Assembly (NCBI GenBank): GCA_964568875.1
Contig: CAZMSH010000012.1
Span: forward strand, 1 to 64,000
Direction of reading: 5' to 3'
Source: SLNP01 sp964568875
Lineage (GTDB): Bacteria; Bacteroidota; Bacteroidia; Bacteroidales; VadinHA17
DNA: 64,000 nt
The first letter of the stretch is position 1; every line of letters starts with the position of its first letter. Shown piece by piece: positions 8,246 through 17,553 of this stretch. Below the pieces are notes generated by a model. That model worked only from the letters and a program-made list of their open reading frames with translations, had not been told where the DNA came from and searched no databases. A program made the position numbers and the translations under genes.

Positions 8246-8294
8246 CGCAAATCTGAAATCGCAAATCTGAAATCGTTAATCGTTAATTGTAAAT
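8246..8294. repeat. Heptamer array running into the histidinol-phosphatase stop codon
   Basis: Seven consecutive 7-base units: CGCAAAT, CTGAAAT, CGCAAAT, CTGAAAT, CGTTAAT, CGTTAAT, TGTAAAT. The units follow the pattern YKNWAAT with no break in period. The stop codon of the convergent PHP gene (8276-8278 on the minus strand) lies inside the fifth unit, so the last residues TIND are encoded by the array. Related TTAATCG heptamers recur at 34742-34755 after another minus-strand gene. Confidence 0.75.
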
Positions 8295-9091
8295 CCCTGC
8301 GGCTGCTCCAGGGGTATCATAAAGCGCTCTCTATTCCTGAATATGGCAGTTTCTTTAAACCCTGCTGCTGCGGCGAGACGATATGCTTCACCGAAATGCT
8401 GGGCTACTCTTTCAGGCATGTGAGAGTCTGAGTTGATGCACAACGGCACTCCCTCCTCAGCAAAAATGTGAAGGTATTCCGGGTCGGGATAGAAGTTTTT
8501 AAGCGGTTTATTCATACCGTTGGTGTTGATCTCAAAAGCCACATCGTGCTTTTTAAGTGTTTTTGCAAGTTTACGGTAAACAGGTTCAGCGTCTCCTTCA
8601 TATCTATTACCGAAAATCCTTACAAGATCGGGGTGAGCAATTATGTCAAACAAACCCGATGCCGCTGCCATACCCACCAGATCAAAATAATCGCTGAATA
8701 GTACTGATATATCTTTTCCTTCATAAAACTCCCTGCCAAGGTCTACTGTCTGTTTTCCCATGAAGTGAACAGAGCCGATTACATAATCGAATGGGTATTT
8801 CTCAAGATAATGTAATATCTCCTCCTCCTTGCCGGGGAAATAGTCGGCCTCGATGCCGGTACGGATGGCAATGTCGGGAGTATTTGCGGCAAGAGATCTT
8901 ATTCTTTCAACATATTCGGGCAGCCTGGCGAGGTCAATGCTCCAGTCATCTCTCTCATCTGTCAGGGTAAGGTGCTCAGAGAACCCCAGTTCGCTCAGAC
9001 CCTTAATCCGGGCTGCTGCAATGTACTCTTCAGGCGCAGCCCTGCCATCGCTGAAACAGGTGTGAATATGGTAGTCTGTAATATATGCCAT
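8276..9091 (-). CDS. PHP-domain histidinol-phosphatase
   Basis: Metal-dependent phosphatase of the PHP superfamily (271 aa), HisJ/HisK type, expected to hydrolyse histidinol phosphate to histidinol. Metal ligands can be followed through the barrel: HIHTCFSDG (HxH, residues 8-16), GFSEHLTL, IGSVHFMG, IIAHPDLVRIFG, EINTNGM and NSDSHMPERV. Length agrees with the family. No other his gene is nearby, so a different small phosphate ester is possible. Its last codons lie in a heptamer repeat array, and the gene converges on mntP. Confidence 0.87.
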   Translation of the reverse strand: MAYITDYHIHTCFSDGRAAPEEYIAAARIKGLSELGFSEHLTLTDERDDWSIDLARLPEYVERIRSLAANTPDIAIRTGIEADYFPGKEEEILHYLEKYPFDYVIGSVHFMGKQTVDLGREFYEGKDISVLFSDYFDLVGMAAASGLFDIIAHPDLVRIFGNRYEGDAEPVYRKLAKTLKKHDVAFEINTNGMNKPLKNFYPDPEYLHIFAEEGVPLCINSDSHMPERVAQHFGEAYRLAAAAGFKETAIFRNRERFMIPLEQPQGFTIND

Positions 9092-9172
9092 GGGTTCCGT
9101 TAAAATTCAAAATAGGATTAAATAATCCAATAATACAAACAAGCAGAGATGGTATTTTGTTATCCATATGAT

Positions 9173-9180
9173 TAAATTTG
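9173..9180 (+). promoter_or_regulatory. -7 box for the FNR-like regulator
   Basis: TAAATTTG is an exact match to TAnnTTTG. Its last three bases are the TTG at 9178-9180 that would otherwise be the longest possible start codon of the regulator. A transcript initiated here would begin about five to seven bases later, which favours GTG 9196 as the start. Confidence 0.5.
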
Positions 9181-9195
9181 CATAAAACTTCCAAA

Positions 9196-9891
9196 GTGGA
9201 TAAGAGCCTTGGCATATGTATTTGTGAAAACTGCGACTTCCGTAATGTAGTATTTAGATATCTTGATGATGAAAATATTCTCAGGCTATGTGAGAACAAA
9301 GAGGAGAGAACTTACAGGAAGGGTGAGATCATAAACAGGGAAGGTGAAAGGATAACAGAGTTTAAGTATCTTAAAAAAGGATTGGTTAAGATCTATCGCG
9401 AGTGTAAAAACGGCGATGAACAGGTAGTTACTATCACAAGGCCATTTGAATTTGTAAGCAATATCAGCATCTTCTCTGACGAGACATATAACTATTCGGT
9501 ATCTGCGTTGGAGGATTCGACGGTTTGCATTGTCAGACTTGATTTCATGAAAGAGTTATTTTCAGGCAATGTTGACCTTGCCCTGGGACTACTTAGCCGT
9601 GTCGCTGAGGTAAATGAAAAAATTATAAGGCAGTCGCTCGACATAAGAACCAGGAATCTTACGGGAAGGGTTGCGTATGTGCTGCTTTATTTCTCACGTG
9701 AGATTTACAACTCCAGAGTGTTTGAACTGCCTGTGTCACGTAAGGAGATTGCCGATTTCATAAGCATGAGCACTGCCAATGTAATAAGGACTCTTTCTGA
9801 ACTTAAAAGGGATGATATTGTCAGGACTGAAGGAAAGATGATAGAGATAATTGATTTTCCGAAGCTTGAAATGATCTCCATGAGAGGCTAG
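9196..9891 (+). CDS. Crp/Fnr family regulator with FNR-like cysteines
   Basis: DNA-binding regulator of the Crp/Fnr family, 231 aa from GTG 9196. An N-terminal cysteine group (C8, C10 and C13 in ICICENCDF) precedes the cyclic-nucleotide-type beta roll (about 25-125). A further cysteine, C111 in ALEDSTVC, aligns with FNR Cys122 in ALETSMVC of E. coli. The helix-turn-helix is VSRKEIADFISMSTANVIRTLSEL near residues 180-203. The cysteine pattern suggests a Fe-S cluster and oxygen or NO sensing, but N-terminal spacing (C-x-C-x2-C) differs from E. coli FNR (C-x2-C-x5-C). The start is chosen because TTG 9178 overlaps a -7 box. Confidence 0.88.
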   Translation: MDKSLGICICENCDFRNVVFRYLDDENILRLCENKEERTYRKGEIINREGERITEFKYLKKGLVKIYRECKNGDEQVVTITRPFEFVSNISIFSDETYNYSVSALEDSTVCIVRLDFMKELFSGNVDLALGLLSRVAEVNEKIIRQSLDIRTRNLTGRVAYVLLYFSREIYNSRVFELPVSRKEIADFISMSTANVIRTLSELKRDDIVRTEGKMIEIIDFPKLEMISMRG

Positions 9892-9990
9892 TAAAGGGTA
9901 TCTTGTAATACTGTGTTCCACAACATTTGCCTCAGGTTTGAACAGAAAGGAAAAATGGTGTAAATTCCACCGAATTTAATATCAACATCC

Positions 9991-11937
9991 ATGAGAATAA
10001 CCGTAATGACTTTGATGGCACTGTCAGTTGGTCTGACTGTGGCCGCGCAGGGTTATATTCCTGCCGAAACTAAAGTATGGCCTGAGGCCGACAAAAGCAC
10101 CAGTGTATATACTGTTGAAGGGTACCGGCATGGGGTCAGCTTCTTTCCCAAGGCAAGGAGTCCGCATGTAGAATACGAGGCCGGCAACAAGCTTACCTTT
10201 GACAAATTTCATACTACATGTGTCATCAATACCTGGATGATCAGGTATGCCGAACAGTATCCTGAAATTGTCGAGCTGTACGAAATTGCACAGAGCTTTG
10301 AAGGGAGGCCGATTCTTCAGATGACCATTACCAATAAAAAAAATGGAAAGCATACCGATAAGCCGGCTGCTTTTTTCGAAGGCAACAGGCATAGTGGCGA
10401 GGTTACCAGCTCTGAAAGTGTAATGTGGCTGATGCAGCACCTGCTGGAGAACTATGGCAAGGATCCGGAGATTACCAGGCTGGTTGATACGCGTACATTC
10501 TACCTGAGACCGGTGAACAATCCTGACGGTCATAACCTCTACATGCATACTGCGCAAAGCAACCGCAGCACCGTAAGACCATACGACAACGACGGTGACG
10601 GCCTTCTCGATGAGGATAGTCCTGACGATCTTAACGGTGATGGCGTCATTACCCAGATGAGATGGAAAGACCCTGAAAACGGCAATTATATTATTGATCC
10701 TGCTGACCCCTCAGGAAGGCTTATGAAATCTGTACCTGCAGGTCAGGGTGTTTACAGGGTATCCAGCGAAGGCATTGACAACGATGGCGACGGACGCATT
10801 AACGAAGACGGTATTGGCGGGCTTGACCTTCACCGTAACTATCCTGAGAACTGGAGACCGATGCCGGGCGTGGAAGCCACTGGCAGGGGATGGACTCAGG
10901 GCGGGGCAGGTGAGTATCCGCTGAGTGAGATTGAGACCCGTTCGGTGGTGACATTTCTGCTTAGCCATCCTAATGTTTACATTGTTAATTCCATGGACAC
11001 CAGGGTGCCGATGCATCTGAGACCTCCGTCAACTTCTTCTTCAGAGGAGAGAATGTATCCTGAAGATCTGAAATGGTACAGACATTTTGATGAGGTAGGA
11101 AAGAGCATAACCGGATATACCCGCGCAGGTGATGTATATAGCGATTACGGCGGAGGCAGACCGTTGTTTGGTCACGGACCTGATTTCGGTTATTGGTATT
11201 ATGGGTCAGTCTGGTATGGAGATGAACTGTGGGACGGCGGTCGGATTACAAATGATTATAACGGAGATGGTGAAATAAATGAACTCGACAGACTGATTTG
11301 GGATGATCAGGAGAATGAAGGAATGGCATTTATTGAATGGACATCAGGACATCACCCTGAGTATGGAGAAGTAGAATTCGGTGGGTGGGATCCCAAGTTT
11401 TTCGGTCAGAATGCACCTTCTATACACCTTCTGCCGTGGGCAAAGAACCAGGCTCTCTTTAATCTCGAAATGGTAAAATACCTGCCTGAGCTTAAATGGG
11501 AGGGGGTTACCTCGAAAAAGATAAAGTCTTACCGGGCTGATTCGACAGACTACCAGATTAGTTTCACTTTCAGCAATGCCGGAAGACTTCCTACAGCCTT
11601 CAGACAGGCACAGTTAGTGAAGATAGTCAGGGAAGACAGGTTCTCTGCCGTTATTGATCAACTGCCAGAAGGTGAGAAGGGCTACAGGATCATAGAAGAG
11701 CAGTCATCTGGCCAGAGAAGGGGTGGCGGATTTGCAGGTGGCGGTCGTGGAGAGCAAGCCCTTACAGGTAGAAGGACATTGGGAAGAGATGTTGGCCATA
11801 CCGACGGAGGTAAGTCAACTACAGTTTCGTTTACGGTAAGGGTCTATGGAAAAACAACCCTAAAAGGCAAGGCAGCTGTCAACACAACAAGGGCAGGCCA
11901 GTTGACCGAACAGGATTTTATGATAATTTTGCAATAG
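9991..11937 (+). CDS. Secreted M14 family zinc carboxypeptidase with calcium-type loops
   Basis: Zinc carboxypeptidase of the M14 family (648 aa) with a signal peptide (residues 1-20, cleavage after AAQ). Zinc ligands are H134 and E137 in GNRHSGEVTSSE; the substrate-binding motifs PVNNPDGHN and LDLHRNYPENW follow. Between them lie several EF-hand or thrombospondin-type loops: DNDGDGLLDEDS, DLNGDGVIT, DNDGDGRINEDG and later DYNGDGEINELD. These suggest calcium stabilisation in the envelope or outside the cell. A glycine-rich stretch (RRGGGFAGGGRGE) lies near residue 575. It begins a plus-strand peptidase block with tldD and tldE, 32 bases downstream. Confidence 0.9.
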   Translation: MRITVMTLMALSVGLTVAAQGYIPAETKVWPEADKSTSVYTVEGYRHGVSFFPKARSPHVEYEAGNKLTFDKFHTTCVINTWMIRYAEQYPEIVELYEIAQSFEGRPILQMTITNKKNGKHTDKPAAFFEGNRHSGEVTSSESVMWLMQHLLENYGKDPEITRLVDTRTFYLRPVNNPDGHNLYMHTAQSNRSTVRPYDNDGDGLLDEDSPDDLNGDGVITQMRWKDPENGNYIIDPADPSGRLMKSVPAGQGVYRVSSEGIDNDGDGRINEDGIGGLDLHRNYPENWRPMPGVEATGRGWTQGGAGEYPLSEIETRSVVTFLLSHPNVYIVNSMDTRVPMHLRPPSTSSSEERMYPEDLKWYRHFDEVGKSITGYTRAGDVYSDYGGGRPLFGHGPDFGYWYYGSVWYGDELWDGGRITNDYNGDGEINELDRLIWDDQENEGMAFIEWTSGHHPEYGEVEFGGWDPKFFGQNAPSIHLLPWAKNQALFNLEMVKYLPELKWEGVTSKKIKSYRADSTDYQISFTFSNAGRLPTAFRQAQLVKIVREDRFSAVIDQLPEGEKGYRIIEEQSSGQRRGGGFAGGGRGEQALTGRRTLGRDVGHTDGGKSTTVSFTVRVYGKTTLKGKAAVNTTRAGQLTEQDFMIILQ

Positions 11938-11969
11938 CATCAGAAGGTTAAAATTAAATCTATACTAGT

Positions 11970-13487
11970 ATGGAAAAACTGAATATCAGGGACATACCAA
12001 GGAGGAAATTCATTGGCCTCGGCTTAAAGGGTGGAGTGCTGGTTGCAGCCACTCCTGCTCTTATGACACAGCTGGTATCATGCCGGGGGAAGGCTCCCGG
12101 ACTTGACATGGACAAGGAGACACTTTCAAAGGTAATTGCCAGGGCCCTGGCAAGAGGGGGTGATTATGCCGATGTTTACATAGAAAACCGTATTTCCCGG
12201 CAGATAATAATGGAGGAATCAAAATTCAGGAGTGGCCTGTATGGTATCAGCCAGGGCGCCGGAGTACGAGTAATCGCCGGCAACCAGACAGGTTACGCAT
12301 ATACTGATGAAATAACACCTGAGAAGCTCATGAGGGCTGCTGAAGTGGCTTCTTATGTTGCTCAGGGTGGCGGAGCTCATACACCTGCTGATCTTACATC
12401 GGCAAAGAGAGAAAGTTTCGTGACAGTACAAAAACCACTGGCCGATATCGCTGACGAGAAAAGGATAGAGGTTATTGAGAGGGCAAACGATGCGGCTTTA
12501 AGCTATGATCCCCGTATTAAAATGGCTATGGTGGATTATTACGACCAGGTAAGAAGCCGTGTTATAGCCACCAGCGAAGGAGTTTACCTGCGTGACGAAT
12601 TGCCACTTTTATTCTTTATCGTTCAGGCTATGAGTGATGATGGCAACGCCCGCCATATGGCAAGGGAGCGTCTTAGTTATCATTCCGGCTTTGAAATGTT
12701 CGAAAAAGTGACTCCTGAACAGGTCGCTGAAAATGCAGCCAGGGAAGCCATCGCAATGCTTTCCGCAGAAGCTTCACCTGCCGGCATTATGGATGTTGTA
12801 ATGCAGAACGGCTGGGGTGGTGTACTCGTCCATGAGGCCGTTGGCCATCCCCTCGAAGCTGACAACATAGCAAAAGGTATAGGGGCATTTACAGGCAAGG
12901 TTGGTAAAAAGGTAGCCAGTGACCTCTTTACCATGGTTGATGACGGTACTATACCTAACTTCAGGGGCACTATTAATTTTGACGATGAAGGAACCCAGGC
13001 GAGGAAGAATGTACTTATAGAGAATGGAGTGCTGCTGGGGTACATGACAGATGTGCTTAGTGCAAAGCAACTGGGGATGGAGCGCACAGGAAACGGAAGA
13101 AGAGAGTCTTTCAGATATCTGCCAATTCCCCGAATGACGAATACTTACATAGAGAAGGGCGAAAGCGATCCTGCCGATATTCTGGCATCAACCAGGAAAG
13201 GTATTTACGTTCAGAGTCTGAGCGGTGGAAGTGTCAATCCGGTTACCGGTGTTTTCAACTTCACCTGTCGTGAGGCATACCTTATCGAGAACGGTAAAAA
13301 GACAAAGCCGGTAAGAGGAGCAACCCTCATTGGCTCATGCATGGATGTAATTTCCAATATAGATGCAGTGGGCAATGACCTTGATTTTGGACCAGGAATA
13401 TGCGGAAAGGGACAGAGTGCAGAGGTTACGGCAGGACAGCCTACGGTAAGAATACGGGGTATTAATGTCGGAGGCAGCAGAGCCTAA
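11970..13487 (+). CDS. tldD: TldD family metallopeptidase with a twin-arginine signal
   Basis: Catalytic partner of the TldD/TldE protease (505 aa), which degrades small unfolded peptides and matures modified peptides in other bacteria. The metal-binding motif HEAVGH is intact at residues 288-293, and the conserved C-terminal RIRGINVGG is present. Unlike E. coli TldD, the N-terminus has a twin-arginine signal, PRRKFIGLGLKGG, then a hydrophobic stretch and LVSC, which may be a lipobox (Cys about residue 39). Export through Tat and lipid anchoring are inferred. tldE starts 27 bases downstream. Confidence 0.92.
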   Translation: MEKLNIRDIPRRKFIGLGLKGGVLVAATPALMTQLVSCRGKAPGLDMDKETLSKVIARALARGGDYADVYIENRISRQIIMEESKFRSGLYGISQGAGVRVIAGNQTGYAYTDEITPEKLMRAAEVASYVAQGGGAHTPADLTSAKRESFVTVQKPLADIADEKRIEVIERANDAALSYDPRIKMAMVDYYDQVRSRVIATSEGVYLRDELPLLFFIVQAMSDDGNARHMARERLSYHSGFEMFEKVTPEQVAENAAREAIAMLSAEASPAGIMDVVMQNGWGGVLVHEAVGHPLEADNIAKGIGAFTGKVGKKVASDLFTMVDDGTIPNFRGTINFDDEGTQARKNVLIENGVLLGYMTDVLSAKQLGMERTGNGRRESFRYLPIPRMTNTYIEKGESDPADILASTRKGIYVQSLSGGSVNPVTGVFNFTCREAYLIENGKKTKPVRGATLIGSCMDVISNIDAVGNDLDFGPGICGKGQSAEVTAGQPTVRIRGINVGGSRA

Positions 13488-13514
13488 TGTCAAACCTTCA
13501 AAAAGAAACAGACT

Positions 13515-14849
13515 ATGAACTATAAAGATCTTTCGGAAAAACTCGTTCAGAAGTGCCTGCGATCGGGAGCTGATGCCGCTGAGGTTTATATCGAAACGGG
13601 AAGGAGACTCTCGGTCAGAATACTGAACTCTGAAGTTGACACTATTCAGGAAGCAGCTACCGCCGGTGTGGGCATAAGAGTAATTGTCGATAACAGACTC
13701 GGTTTCTGTCATTGCAACGATTTCTCGTCAAAGGCTCTTGACGATACGATAAATATGGCGATTGCCTTTGCAAAACTGACTTCCCCCGATGAGTTCAATA
13801 TCTTGCCCTCAGAAGAAGGGATGGCAGAGGTCAACGGATTGTATGACCCTTCTATAATCGATGTCCCTATGCAACAGAAGATCGATATGGCAAAGGAGCT
13901 CGAGTCACTGGCTCTTAAGGATCCAAGAGTGTCAAAGAGTTCAGGCTCAGGGTTCGGTGAGGGCGAAACAGAGATTTTTATTGCCAATTCGAACGGACTG
14001 TCGAAATCATATAAATCATCAGCATGTTCTGTAAGTGTCAGCGTTGTGGCAGAAAAGGGTGATCAGAAAAATACCGGGGGTGAATCATGCTCACGCCGTT
14101 ATTTCAACGACCTCCTGCCTCTGACAGAAATAGCTGCAGCAGCATCACGTAAGGCTTATGAATTAATAGACCCCGTCATGGTAAAGACGCAGAGAGCCAG
14201 CGTGGTCTTTGATCCTGATGTGGCCCGATCTCTTTTCGGGGGAGTGATACAGGCATTAAATGGTGACATGGTAAATCAGGGAGCAAGCTTCCTCGGGAAC
14301 TCTCTTAATGAAAAATTCGCCTCAGAATTGCTGACAATCTACGATGATGGCACCATTGAGAGGGGAATGGCCAGCCGGCCTTTTGACGGTGAAGGTGTTC
14401 CAACCTCTAAAAGACTGCTCGTCGAAAAGGGTGTGGCAAGGGGATTCATCTATAATTCTTCAGCTGCGGCAAGAGCAGGTACTATAAGTACCGGTAACGC
14501 CAGCAGGGGAGGATTTACATCACTTCCGGGAATAAGTACACATTCTGTTTATCTGGAACCTGGTAAATATCTTCCTAATGAGATAATTGCAGCTACTGAT
14601 AAAGGATTGCTGCTAAAAGGCGTTACAGGTTACGGAATCGATCCTGTTTCAGGTAATTTCAGCGGTGGAGCAACCGGATTCTGGATAGAAAAAGGAGAGA
14701 TAAAACACCCTGTAAAGGGACTTACAATAGCCGGTTCTGCATCAGAGATACTGAACGGAATCGACATGATGGGCAATGACATAGATATGCAGCGAACATT
14801 TGCCGCTCCTACATTCAGGGTACGGGAAATGCAGATCGGAGGCATATAA
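13515..14849 (+). CDS. tldE: TldE/PmbA family metallopeptidase-like protein
   Basis: Second subunit of the TldD/TldE complex (444 aa). TldE folds like TldD but has no HExxxH motif, and none is present here. Conserved features are the N-terminal SGADAAEVYIETGRRLSVR, the segment IYDDGTIERGMASRPFDGEGVPTS and the C-terminal LTIAGSASEILNGIDMMGND. There is no signal peptide or hydrophobic N-terminal segment, unlike the adjacent TldD. It follows tldD directly and is presumably translated from the same mRNA. Confidence 0.92.
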   Translation: MNYKDLSEKLVQKCLRSGADAAEVYIETGRRLSVRILNSEVDTIQEAATAGVGIRVIVDNRLGFCHCNDFSSKALDDTINMAIAFAKLTSPDEFNILPSEEGMAEVNGLYDPSIIDVPMQQKIDMAKELESLALKDPRVSKSSGSGFGEGETEIFIANSNGLSKSYKSSACSVSVSVVAEKGDQKNTGGESCSRRYFNDLLPLTEIAAAASRKAYELIDPVMVKTQRASVVFDPDVARSLFGGVIQALNGDMVNQGASFLGNSLNEKFASELLTIYDDGTIERGMASRPFDGEGVPTSKRLLVEKGVARGFIYNSSAAARAGTISTGNASRGGFTSLPGISTHSVYLEPGKYLPNEIIAATDKGLLLKGVTGYGIDPVSGNFSGGATGFWIEKGEIKHPVKGLTIAGSASEILNGIDMMGNDIDMQRTFAAPTFRVREMQIGGI

Positions 14850-14880
14850 CGCTCACCCTGATATATGTTTAATCAATCGT

Positions 14881-17553
14881 ATGCCTGTTATGAGAAAAAT
14901 AAATGTAATTATTACACTAATGTTGTCCGCCTCTTTGCTGCAGGCACAGGTTATTCCTTCATCATCCAGTGACAGTGATCCTTTTACGGCCTTTAATTAC
15001 CGAAACCTTGGCGCATTCAGGTTAAGCGCCTGGGTTGGAAGCATTGCCGTTCCAGAAAACCCTGATGATGAGGACAGATATACTTTTTATATAGGACCCA
15101 GATCGGGCGGAGTATGGAAGACTGTCAACAACGGAACCACATTTACATGTATATCTGATGGTTTCGGAGTTTCAACTGTCGGAGATATTGCAGTTGCTCC
15201 CTCAAATTCCGACATAGTCTGGGTAGGTACCGGAGATGCTTTTAATGCAAGGTCGTCTTATTACGGCAACGGAATATGGAAATCAACAGATGGTGGGAAA
15301 AGCTGGAAGCATAAGGGCCTTGAGAACACTCAGCATATTACCCGGGTAATAATACATCCTCAGAATCCTGACATTGTCTATGTTGCCTCCATGGGAGGCC
15401 TTTTCTCAAGGTGTGAGGAGAGAGGCGTTTTCAAGACTACTGACGGCGGAGAAACATGGCAGCGTCTTTTTTTCATTGATGACGAGACCGGAGTTATTGA
15501 TCTGGCAATCAACAGAACAAATCCGGAAATACTATATGCAGTTGCATACGAAAAGGTAAGAACGGCATGGACATACGAACCTGGTGGTGAAAGAAGCCGG
15601 ATATACCGTACTGCAAATGGCGGAGATGACTGGCAGATGCTCACCAACGGTCTGCCCGGAGGCCCCCTGGGCCGCATAGGTATTGATATCCACAGGGCTG
15701 ATCCTGACATTCTGGTTGCGGTTGTTCAGAATCTTAATCCAAAACCCGGAGTGGATCCTGATAAGCTTCCTCCCTTTGATGTATTCACCGACCGTTCTCT
15801 CGATCATGTTATCGGCGGCGAGGTCTACAGAAGCAATGATGCCGGTGATTCGTGGGAAAAAATAAGCGATCCGTCTGTTGACGTGAGTGGTAAGGCTGCT
15901 TACAGTTTCAACAAGATATATATCGATCCGGTCGATCCTGACAAGATCTATATAGTCGGTGTCGGAATGTTTTATACTCTTGACGGAGGCAAGACGTGGC
16001 CGGTTGGCCGGAATCAGGACAGGTTCTGCACGAATTTTGGTGATAACAGATCATTCTGGATCAATCCTGAGGACCCGAAGCACATTCTTCTCGGTTCTGA
16101 CGGCGGTATTTACAGCACCTGGGATGGCGGACTGACAATGAATCACCATTATCAGCTGCCATTGGGTGAGATCTATAATGTTGAGGTTGATAATGCAGAG
16201 CCGTATAATATTTACATCGGCTTACAGGATCATGAAACCTGGAAGGGCCCCTCTAACAGCTGGTCGGGGCAGGTGAACCTGGCAGACTGGGTAATCGTAG
16301 GCATGTGGGACGGCATGTATTGCCGTGTTGACCCTGAGGATAACAGGTGGCTCTATTTTACGACGCAGTTTGGTTCTCATCACCGTGTTGACCAGCTCAG
16401 GGGAGAGAGGGTTTCCATAGCCCCTGTACCGCCCCCAGGGGCCGACCCATACCGATACACCTGGGTAACTCCTTTGGTGCTTTCACCACACAACAGCTCG
16501 ATACTATACACCGGAGGCGAGAAACTTTTAAGGTCTTTAGACAGGGGAGACTCCTGGCACGAGATCAGTCCTGACCTGACAGACAACGACAGGGTAAAGA
16601 TTGCCGGTACCGGCCATATTATGTACTGTACTATTACTGCCATTTCAGAGTCACCGGTAAAACCAGGGGTAATATGGACAGGCACTGATGACGGTCATGT
16701 ACATGTAACCACTGATCATGGCTGTAACTGGTATGAAGTTACCGATCACATTACAAGGCTGGGAGCTCCGGCAGACAGGTGGGTGATGTCAGTCTTTGCA
16801 TCATGGCATGATGCCGGAACGGCTTATGTTGCCAAAAACGGCTTCCACAATGATGACTTCAAAACATATATTTATAAAACCACAGATTTCGGAAAAACCT
16901 GGACGGATATCTCTTCTGATCTGCCCGATAGTCCGGTAAATGTGATATTTGAAGACAGAAAAAATCCCAATCTTCTATTCATCGGCAATGATAAGGGGGT
17001 ATATGTAACTCTGAACGGAGCTGTCAGCTGGCAGCCGTTGCGTTCAAACATGCCGCCTGCAGTTGTACGTGACCTTACGATTCATCCACGTGAGAATGAT
17101 TTGATTGTAGGCACTTACGGAAGGGCTGCATGGATAACTGACATCTCTCCCCTGCAACAATTTACAAAAGAGGTGGAAAATAGTGAATTCCACCTGTTTG
17201 AGGTAGAATCAAAGCCAAGGATGAACTATTCACAGCAGGCGCAATGGGGTAACTATCATATGACGGGCAGCAATCACCACCGCACCCCCAATGAACCTAA
17301 CGGGCTGGAATTGTGGTACTATTTCGGGGAGAATGGTAACGGTAAGGCGCTTGTAACAATAACAAACCTTGACGGGCGTGAGTTATTCAGGAGGGAGGTG
17401 AGCCAGACGAAAGGCATTGGTAAAATATACTGGAATACTAACCGTGCTGAGCCTGGTATTTACAATGTCGAGATGAATTATGGCGGAAGAAGGATGGTCA
17501 GAAGAGCTGTAGTCAGGGAAGGTATATACTTTCCGGTACTGAATTACCGCTAA
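14881..17553 (+). CDS. Secreted VPS10/BNR-repeat beta-propeller protein
   Basis: Large secreted protein, 890 aa from ATG 14881, with signal peptide MRKINVIITLMLSASLLQAQ after a short MPV. An in-frame ATG at 14800 lies inside tldE and is not favoured. The body is a run of BNR/Asp-box units of the S-x-D-x-G-x-x-W type, such as STDGGKSWKH, TTDGGETWQR, SNDAGDSWEK, LDGGKTWPV, TTDHGCNWYE and TTDFGKTWTD. These match the sortilin/VPS10-like glycosidase-annotated family of Bacteroidetes. No glycosidase active site can be identified, so hydrolase activity is unproven. The gene ends four bases inside the convergent epimerase gene. Confidence 0.85.
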   Translation: MPVMRKINVIITLMLSASLLQAQVIPSSSSDSDPFTAFNYRNLGAFRLSAWVGSIAVPENPDDEDRYTFYIGPRSGGVWKTVNNGTTFTCISDGFGVSTVGDIAVAPSNSDIVWVGTGDAFNARSSYYGNGIWKSTDGGKSWKHKGLENTQHITRVIIHPQNPDIVYVASMGGLFSRCEERGVFKTTDGGETWQRLFFIDDETGVIDLAINRTNPEILYAVAYEKVRTAWTYEPGGERSRIYRTANGGDDWQMLTNGLPGGPLGRIGIDIHRADPDILVAVVQNLNPKPGVDPDKLPPFDVFTDRSLDHVIGGEVYRSNDAGDSWEKISDPSVDVSGKAAYSFNKIYIDPVDPDKIYIVGVGMFYTLDGGKTWPVGRNQDRFCTNFGDNRSFWINPEDPKHILLGSDGGIYSTWDGGLTMNHHYQLPLGEIYNVEVDNAEPYNIYIGLQDHETWKGPSNSWSGQVNLADWVIVGMWDGMYCRVDPEDNRWLYFTTQFGSHHRVDQLRGERVSIAPVPPPGADPYRYTWVTPLVLSPHNSSILYTGGEKLLRSLDRGDSWHEISPDLTDNDRVKIAGTGHIMYCTITAISESPVKPGVIWTGTDDGHVHVTTDHGCNWYEVTDHITRLGAPADRWVMSVFASWHDAGTAYVAKNGFHNDDFKTYIYKTTDFGKTWTDISSDLPDSPVNVIFEDRKNPNLLFIGNDKGVYVTLNGAVSWQPLRSNMPPAVVRDLTIHPRENDLIVGTYGRAAWITDISPLQQFTKEVENSEFHLFEVESKPRMNYSQQAQWGNYHMTGSNHHRTPNEPNGLELWYYFGENGNGKALVTITNLDGRELFRREVSQTKGIGKIYWNTNRAEPGIYNVEMNYGGRRMVRRAVVREGIYFPVLNYR

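Noticed and set aside
14800..14880. Upstream start of the VPS10-like gene inside tldE
   Set aside because: It would place 27 polar residues before the signal peptide; ATG 14881 or 14890 gives a normal secreted protein.
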